Position numbers and translations under genes: made by a program
Assembly (NCBI RefSeq): GCF_001420595.1
Contig: NZ_LJIX01000006.1
Span: 871,361 to 935,360, forward strand
DNA from: Cytobacillus solani
Lineage (GTDB): Bacteria; Bacillota; Bacilli; Bacillales; Cytobacillaceae
DNA length: 64,000 bases
Reading direction: 5' to 3'
Shown here: piece by piece, positions 59,151 to 64,000 of the stretch
Layout of the letters: every line of letters begins with the position of its first letter
How positions within the stretch are numbered: the first letter of the stretch is position 1
The notes under the pieces: generated by a model
Database searches by the model: none
The model's input: only the letters and a program-made list of their open reading frames with translations
Told to the model about the DNA's origin: nothing

Positions 59151-60165
59151 AGAAAAGTTTAATCATTCTATTGATAATATTGATATACCTCTTGAAAAGC
59201 TAGTTGCTAGGGAAAAGACGGCAATGCTCCAAGCAAAGAAAAGAAAAAAAATGGGAAGAACAACAAGGCATTCCCTATTGATTGCATGCGGATTATGTAT
59301 GACCCTTCTAGGCTCCGGCTTTGTTTCAACAGGAATGGCAGAAGCATTATCAAATATCCCGCTTATCGGACCTATTTATGCGAAATTTAGTGACATTGCA
59401 TCCGATAAAATTCAGCAAGATCAACTTACGACAGAAATTGAAAAACAAGATAGTCAAAATGGCTTAACGATGACTGTAAAGGAAGCTGTTTACGACGGGG
59501 GCCGATTAATCGTAACAGTAGAATATACAGGTCAGAAAAAGCTTTCTCTTACAGAAGAAACGGTTGGCATAAATGATCTAACAATTAACGGACAGTCGGT
59601 CAAGCCTGCCATTGCCTCCACAGGCCAAGATGCAATCGACTCAAAGACGATCATTGAACATCATCAACTTACTTTATCTAATCATAATGAATACGGTGAT
59701 AAAATTGAGGTTGCGGTTCATGGGGAAAATTTATTTGGATATAAAGGAAAATGGAATGTAGCTTTTCCACTTGAAAAAGTAGACGGGGTTATTCATGAGT
59801 TCTATCCAAAGGTGAAAACGAAAACAACCGATAAAGATTATGCAATAACAGTTGACAAAGTAACATTCTCACCTCTATCAACACGAATAGACTTAACGAT
59901 TGATTATCCTGCTAAAATGGATGAAAACGATACGTGGCCATGGTTTGAATTCGCAGTAGTCGATGATAAAGGCCAAGTATATGATCGGCTAAAGCTACAA
60001 GCTGGTATGGCTGGAGATTACGGACACCATATGGTATTAGTACTGCCTCCAATGGATGAGATGCCTCATTCATTTATCATCAAGCCTGCTGAGATAAACA
60101 ATAAAGGTTATAGGGAAGAAATAAAGGAATTAGAACTGGTCGTTCCTTTAAATAAGGAAAAATAA
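59143..60165 (+). CDS. DUF4179/DUF5643 anti-sigma factor-like membrane protein
   Basis: A 340-residue single-pass protein. A cytoplasmic head of about 45 residues (NIDIPLEKLVAREKTAMLQA) is followed by one membrane helix at about 47-65. The DUF4179 segment contains GMAEALSNIPLIGPIYAKFS. The extracytoplasmic part to residue 340 resembles DUF5643. The gene overlaps the sigma gene, so it is its probable regulator, holding the factor at the membrane until a signal cuts or remodels the outer part. KKRKKMGRTT marks the inner boundary. Confidence 0.85.
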   Translation: MNKEKFNHSIDNIDIPLEKLVAREKTAMLQAKKRKKMGRTTRHSLLIACGLCMTLLGSGFVSTGMAEALSNIPLIGPIYAKFSDIASDKIQQDQLTTEIEKQDSQNGLTMTVKEAVYDGGRLIVTVEYTGQKKLSLTEETVGINDLTINGQSVKPAIASTGQDAIDSKTIIEHHQLTLSNHNEYGDKIEVAVHGENLFGYKGKWNVAFPLEKVDGVIHEFYPKVKTKTTDKDYAITVDKVTFSPLSTRIDLTIDYPAKMDENDTWPWFEFAVVDDKGQVYDRLKLQAGMAGDYGHHMVLVLPPMDEMPHSFIIKPAEINNKGYREEIKELELVVPLNKEK

Positions 60166-60253
60166 CATTCTTAAGATTTACTCAGGGTTTGTGTAACAAG
60201 AAAATAGATCACACATCTTTTTGAAAGATGATATGAAATGAAGTTTCATTGTT

Positions 60254-60290
60254 CAGTTATAGAGCGCTATTTATTGAATAAAACTTAGAT
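60254..60290 (+). repeat. Degenerate intergenic structured repeat, copy 23
   Basis: GTTCAGTTATAGAGCGCTAT, TTATTGAATAAAA: only the 5' edge and part of a stem survive. Confidence 0.4.
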
Positions 60291-60317
60291 TTTTTAAAGA
60301 ATTTAGTATAGTAAAGG

Positions 60318-60347
60318 AACCCCGTCCTAAATGTAGAACGGGGTTTT
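60318..60347. terminator. Terminator between convergent operons
   Basis: AACCCCGT pairs with ACGGGGTT, followed by TTTTG on the plus strand and by A/T-rich sequence on the minus strand. Confidence 0.75.
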
Positions 60348-60471
60348 GCATGTTTGAGCGTTTAAAATGAAATAACTTTATTGTCTTTTTACAATTTACT
60401 CGTTATGGTGAGCAAGAAATTAAGCTCATTCTTCAAAATACCTGTCAGTAGCCGGTGTACTCTTTAATAAA

Positions 60472-60753
60472 CTATAGTCTAACCTTCACCTCAGTCCCGT
60501 CCTTAGCTTTGACATCTACTAGCACCAGCCCCTTATAATTTTTCAGTTCCTGGACGATAGGCTTTAGCATTTCTTTGTCTATTTGTGGAATGGCAAGGTC
60601 CAATTTTTTTCTTTCGAAGTGCTCTTTTGTCCATTTGTTTGCTTGGTGCAGAACAAATTTTGAGGACAAAATGGAAATAACCATGTTTAACATAGCATAT
60701 GGGATGGGGATGGTAAATCGAACGTCTTTTGCTTTCACTTTTACATGCATCAT
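60472..60753 (-). CDS. Unrecognised small protein, third gene of DUF2089 operon
   Basis: About 93 residues, opening MMHVKVKAKDVRFTIPIPYA and ending with LVDVKAKDGTEVKVRL. The pattern (beta strand pair, helical middle, DxKxxDGTxVxV ending) mirrors the C-terminal part of the preceding protein, which ends IKSANGDTVSVIID. The two are therefore related, probably by duplication. A longer frame overlaps the preceding gene by 62 nt; the start at 60753 avoids that overlap. Role unknown. Confidence 0.6.
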   Translation of the reverse strand: MMHVKVKAKDVRFTIPIPYAMLNMVISILSSKFVLHQANKWTKEHFERKKLDLAIPQIDKEMLKPIVQELKNYKGLVLVDVKAKDGTEVKVRL

Positions 60754-60763
60754 AAGCGAATCA

Positions 60764-61153
60764 CTAATCAATGATAACCGAAACGGTATCCCCATTTGCT
60801 GATTTAATATCAACAATTTGGCCATCTAATTCATTTTCGATTGCTTCAATAATAAGATTTATGTCTATATCTTTAACGTATTTTTCCGATTGAGGAATAC
60901 TCGCTGCGATGCTGTGTCCAGCCATTAATACTGCTCTGACAAGTTTTATAGGCAAATTGACCGTGACGTTATCATTTTCGGTTGATACCACACGAATTTT
61001 TAATGTTTTATCTAAATATTTAGTTGGTTTTTCAAAAAGCTTATTACCTGTTTCTTCTTTCTCTCTTAATACTTGAATCAATTCTGAGCCCTTATCTGCA
61101 TCAATCTTTCCTTCTTGAACCATCGTTAACACTCTTGTAATTTCCTCTTTCAT
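60764..61153 (-). CDS. SHOCT-like-domain protein, second gene of DUF2089 operon
   Basis: A 129-residue protein. Its first 30 residues form a SHOCT-like helix pair (EEITRVLTMVQEGKIDADKG, SELIQVL), followed by a beta strand KTLKIRVVSTENDNVTVNLP and a C-terminal alpha/beta part. Similar N-terminal motifs end the DUF2089 protein encoded just upstream (EKKVVTMLENGEITPEEAIK). It may have a bactofilin- or LiaF-linked envelope role, but that is a guess. AAGGAGGAATTT precedes the ATG; 13 nt from the gene before. Confidence 0.65.
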   Translation of the reverse strand: MKEEITRVLTMVQEGKIDADKGSELIQVLREKEETGNKLFEKPTKYLDKTLKIRVVSTENDNVTVNLPIKLVRAVLMAGHSIAASIPQSEKYVKDIDINLIIEAIENELDGQIVDIKSANGDTVSVIID

Positions 61154-61166
61154 GATAAATTCCTCC

Positions 61167-61532
61167 TTATTCCTCTTTTAAGAGCTTAATCGCTTCTTCT
61201 GGTGTGATTTCGCCATTTTCCAGCATGGTGACAACTTTTTTCTCGTCTACTTCATTTTTCTTCTTCTGCTCATATCCTAGGGATGAAATGATGTCTGTCA
61301 GCTTGCCTCGAACCGTTGGATACGAAATCCCCAGTTCCTTTTCAACTTCTTTGATATTCCCTCTGCATGTTAAAAATACTTCCACAAAATGAAGCTGATC
61401 CTTTGATAAGGATGCCAGCTTAGATAATTCAAACTCGTTTTCAATCGTCGTATGACAATGAGAGCAATGCAGCTTTGTAATTTTCAATGTTTTACTGCAG
61501 ACAGGACAATTTGTAATTACTTTATAAGCCAT
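61167..61532 (-). CDS. DUF2089-type zinc-ribbon/HTH regulator
   Basis: A 121-residue protein. A four-cysteine zinc ribbon (CPVCSKTLKITKLHCSHC, residues about 9-27) is followed by a helix-turn-helix (FVEVFLTCRGNIKEVEKELG, ISYPTVRGKLTDII) and a C-terminal SHOCT-like hairpin (MLENGEITPEEAIKLLKEE). This is the DUF2089 arrangement. First gene of a three-gene operon, and probably its regulator. AAAAGGAAGGAATG precedes the ATG. Confidence 0.85.
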   Translation of the reverse strand: MAYKVITNCPVCSKTLKITKLHCSHCHTTIENEFELSKLASLSKDQLHFVEVFLTCRGNIKEVEKELGISYPTVRGKLTDIISSLGYEQKKKNEVDEKKVVTMLENGEITPEEAIKLLKEE

Positions 61533-61681
61533 AATGACATTCCTTCCTTTTAGTTGATTTGATTATACAACAAGAAAATAAAAATATAAACAATAAAATC
61601 AAATTTTTTTATTAAAAAAATTAATAATGTTAATTTGTTGTTTAATATTATGAATTTACGTTTTGGTTTTTATTAGTAATA

Positions 61682-61909
61682 GTTGAAGCTGCAGACAATC
61701 CTCTTGGTGAAAATACTCAGTTACATAATGAGCACGATTACTTAGACTTTGAAATGCTGATTAATATTCCAACTGATGATGATTATTCAGCAGTCCAATT
61801 CCAATCCTCTATACTAAACTTTGCAAAGGCCCATATTTTAGTGAACACCAAACATTTCAAATCGTATATTTTTTCACTTATTAAAATGTTAAACTATTTA
61901 AAACTATAA
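61682..61909 (+). pseudogene. Unrecognised open fragment
   Basis: About 75 open codons without start or ribosome-binding site. The first part reads AADNPLGENTQLHNEHDYLD, FEMLINIPTDDDYSA; the later codons look random. Probably the relic of a gene; parent not recognised. The rest of 61533-61985 is A/T-rich without features. Confidence 0.35.
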
Positions 61910-61985
61910 TTACTTTGGTAATATAATTTTTATTCAGAGAGAAGCTTACAAGTTTTTATTCAAAAAATGAAATGGGGGGAGAAAA

Positions 61986-63512
61986 ATGAATCCTGCTGGT
62001 ATTACATTATCTGAATTGCTTCGCCTTCCCGTTTTAAAAGAGGCTAAGGTGATTAGTGGGGAAAAGGGATTAAATCGAATGGTTAAATTCGTGGATATTA
62101 TGGAAGTACCGGATGTCCAAGGGTGGCTGAGAGAAGGGGAGTTATTACTGACGACTGCTTACTCGATTCGTCATGATCCCACTTTACTGCCTAAATTAGT
62201 AGAAGAGCTGGCTAAGGCAAATGCAGCTGCATTAGCCATTAAACCGGAAAGATTTTTACATGATATGCCGATAGAAATGCTTCAAATGAGCAATAACTAT
62301 CATTTGCCTATTATTCAGCTTCCAAACAATATTCCATATATGGATATTACGAATGCGGTTATGGAGCAGATTATTGATAAACAAGGCTCTCTTCTTCGCC
62401 GATCAGAAGAAATATACAAAAGATTGACGACTTTAGTATTAGAAAATCAAGGCATTCAAGCGGTTGCAGACAATGTGGCAGGATTATTAAAGTCCTCAAT
62501 CTGGTTAGTAGATAAGACTGGAGAAACCATTGTTCAATCGCCATCAGATACAGCAGATAAACTCTCTAGTCATACGAAGTTTTGGAATATTACAGTAGAT
62601 AAACAAATAGAAGGAAGGCTCTTTATAGAAAAGGAAGCATTAGATGAATTGGAGCTTATTTGTGTGGAGCAGGCAAGGCTAGTATTTTCTTTGGAATTAA
62701 TGAGAAGAAAAACGGCACTGGAAACGGAGAAAAAAATCCGAGGGGATTTTATTGATGAACTGTTGAGTGGTCTTCCCCTATCTAAACAAGTCATTATCAA
62801 TAAAGGCAGTCAATTAGGATTTAATTCAGAGGTCGATTGGGAAATTGCGGTTGTTGAGTCAGATAGCGAATCCATTTCCTTATTCATCGATAAAGTTACG
62901 AACCTCATTCATCTAGAGTCTCAAAAATTACGTGTGAAGTCGCATGTTCACAGGCAAGGGGATAAATACATTCTATTATTAGCTTCAAAAAGCCTTGATG
63001 CAGATCCAAAACATCAATCAAACCTGTCTTTTTGCTGGAATGAAATCCTTACTCCTTTTATGAATGACTGGAAAGGCATTCGTCTTGGCCTGGGTGGGAA
63101 AACACAACTATGGAACATCAATCGGAGTTATTTAGAAGCAAAAAAAGCACTCATGATTGGGGCCAGAATGAATTTGAATCCAAGGGTATTTACCTATGAG
63201 GAAATAGAAATATTGGATTTATTAATCGATGCATCTGAATATGTAGATATGGATGCCTATGTAGAGAAAAGGATTGGACATCTTTATAAATATGATCAAG
63301 AGAATGGGATGGATCTGCTGCCCACCTTATATCATTATTTAAGCACGGGCGGAAGTTTAATAGAAACAGCCAAACGATTATTTATACATCGAAATTCAGT
63401 TAAATATCGAATCGACCGAATTAAGCAGCTGTCTGATATTGATTTAGATAATCATCAAAAACGATTTGAGTATTACTATTGTATTGTGTATTACCTGTTA
63501 AAAAAGGATTAG
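61986..63512 (+). CDS. PucR-family transcriptional regulator
   Basis: A 508-residue regulator. The N-terminal PucR domain (residues 1-125) opens NPAGITLSELLRLPVLKEAK and has MEVPDVQGWLREGELLLTTA. A GAF-like/CdaR middle follows, and the C-terminal HTH_30 domain reads GSLIETAKRLFIHRNSVKYR, IDRIKQLSDIDLDN. PucR controls purine and ureide catabolism in Bacillus, and related proteins control diverse nitrogen genes. The next gene, a hydantoin/Asp/Glu-racemase type, fits this. GGGGGGAGAA precedes the ATG. Confidence 0.9.
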   Translation: MNPAGITLSELLRLPVLKEAKVISGEKGLNRMVKFVDIMEVPDVQGWLREGELLLTTAYSIRHDPTLLPKLVEELAKANAAALAIKPERFLHDMPIEMLQMSNNYHLPIIQLPNNIPYMDITNAVMEQIIDKQGSLLRRSEEIYKRLTTLVLENQGIQAVADNVAGLLKSSIWLVDKTGETIVQSPSDTADKLSSHTKFWNITVDKQIEGRLFIEKEALDELELICVEQARLVFSLELMRRKTALETEKKIRGDFIDELLSGLPLSKQVIINKGSQLGFNSEVDWEIAVVESDSESISLFIDKVTNLIHLESQKLRVKSHVHRQGDKYILLLASKSLDADPKHQSNLSFCWNEILTPFMNDWKGIRLGLGGKTQLWNINRSYLEAKKALMIGARMNLNPRVFTYEEIEILDLLIDASEYVDMDAYVEKRIGHLYKYDQENGMDLLPTLYHYLSTGGSLIETAKRLFIHRNSVKYRIDRIKQLSDIDLDNHQKRFEYYYCIVYYLLKKD

Positions 63513-63520
63513 TTGAATGG

Positions 63521-63598
63521 GGTCTATTGTGCGCAGAGCATAATAGTCTCCCATTTTTTTTATATCTGAGGGACATTGTTTAAAAATATAGACTTCAT
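63521..63598 (+). repeat. Intergenic structured repeat, copy 24
   Basis: GGTCTATTGTGCGCAGAGCA, TAATAGTCTCCCATTTTTTT, TATATCTGAGGGACATTGTT: 5' and 3' edges of the family with an eroded stem. It lies between the PucR and racemase genes. Confidence 0.6.
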
Positions 63599-63676
63599 TA
63601 AAATTATAAATATTCAATGATTTGGATGAATTCAGAATTGTTTTTGGCGAATTTGTTAATGAGGGGAGAGCGAATG

Positions 63677-64000
63677 GATGATTGGTATTATCCGTGTTTT
63701 TACAACTGATGATCAAGAAATTCTTGAACAGCATGGAAATGTTATTACCAAAACCTATGAAGTTCCAACGGTAACAAAATGTATACCGGATCAGCCGTTA
63801 GGGATCTTTAATGATGAAACAGAAGAAGTGGCTATCCCTAAGATCGTAAAGCTGGGCAAGGAGCTTGAACAGCAAGGCTGCCATGTGATTGTGATCAGCT
63901 GTGCAGCTGACCCGGCTGTTGCTGAAATTCGAAAGGAAGTATCGATCCCAGTCATCGGGGCTGGCAGTTCAGCTGCCCTTGCCGCATTAGCAATTGGTGA
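63677..64000 (+). CDS. Asp/Glu/hydantoin racemase family protein (partial)
   Basis: The first 107 residues of a protein that continues beyond the window. It opens MIGIIRVFTTDDQEILEQHG and has the first catalytic-cysteine segment VISCAADPAVAEIRKEVSIP followed by GAGSSAALAA. This matches the aspartate/glutamate/hydantoin racemase fold. Preceded by GAGGGGAGAGCG. Its position after a PucR regulator suggests a role in ureide, hydantoin or D-amino-acid use. The second catalytic cysteine lies outside the window. Confidence 0.85.

Noticed and set aside
1-64000. CRISPR arrays
   Set aside because: The only repeated family has irregular spacing of kilobases, variable sequence and no spacer pattern; no cas-like gene is present.
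1-64000. Prophage or integrative element
   Set aside because: No integrase, capsid, terminase, portal or conjugation gene is present; mobile DNA is limited to IS elements, their remnants and one group II intron.

Overview
The window is AT-rich chromosome from a low-GC Gram-positive endospore-former of the family Bacillaceae. Evidence: AAAGGAGG/AAAGGTGA ribosome-binding sites, TTG and GTG starts, T-box leaders, a DUF3231 protein, SigV-like sigma/DUF4179 anti-sigma genes, and best recognisable relatives in Bacillus-type genomes. Genus and species cannot be fixed from sequence alone. No rRNA, tRNA or CRISPR array was seen.

Layout. 1-5 kb: a chloramphenicol acetyltransferase gene with an intact leader-peptide attenuator, an alpha/beta hydrolase, two small membrane proteins, a DUF3934 peptide, a YqxD-type protein and an oxidoreductase. 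5.7-8.4 kb: an intact IS1182-family element lodged in the loop of a terminator, then a wrecked relative beside another terminator. 8.5-22.5 kb: small single-gene units (MocR regulator, GNAT and Nudix enzymes, DinB-fold proteins, WYL regulator, VOC protein, MarR/MFS pair, Qnr-like pentapeptide protein), with several gene fragments. 22.8-31.3 kb: a dienelactone-hydrolase-like protein, an archaeal-type aspartyl-tRNA synthetase under a T-box, FabF with a divergent MmyB-type regulator, an LprI-like lipoprotein, and an MccF-like peptidase under a second T-box. 31.3-37.3 kb: IS3 and IS4 remnants around a sulfite-oxidase-like protein, a Cfr-type 23S rRNA methylase and an Lsa-type ABC-F protein, the last two with elaborate attenuator leaders. 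38-47.8 kb: TatA, XRE-DUF1232 and LytR-CpsA-Psr genes, a TetR/MFS pair with three operator copies, a complete group II intron, a DUF3231 protein and an ArsR/MFS pair. 48-52.5 kb: two secreted hydrolases (M14 carboxypeptidase, multidomain nuclease). 52.5-64 kb: a DMT transporter, another TetR/MFS pair, a serine hydrolase, a nucleotidyltransferase, an ECF sigma/anti-sigma pair, a DUF2089 operon, a PucR regulator and the start of an Asp/Glu/hydantoin racemase.

Two themes stand out. First, this is a dense defence-against-antibiotics region: CatA, Qnr-like, Cfr-like, Lsa-like, MccF-like, an extra AspRS, and four local-regulator/MFS efflux modules. Much of it is controlled by drug- or tRNA-sensing RNA leaders (cat leader peptide, a four-arm attenuator with a four-codon uORF before the ABC-F gene, a uORF/terminator before the cfr-like gene, and two T-boxes). 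Second, the intergenic spaces carry more than 20 copies of a roughly 70-nt structured repeat, all in the same orientation. Its hairpin stems keep pairing although the sequence varies. One copy is split exactly by the group II intron, another abuts an IS3 remnant, and several border truncated genes.
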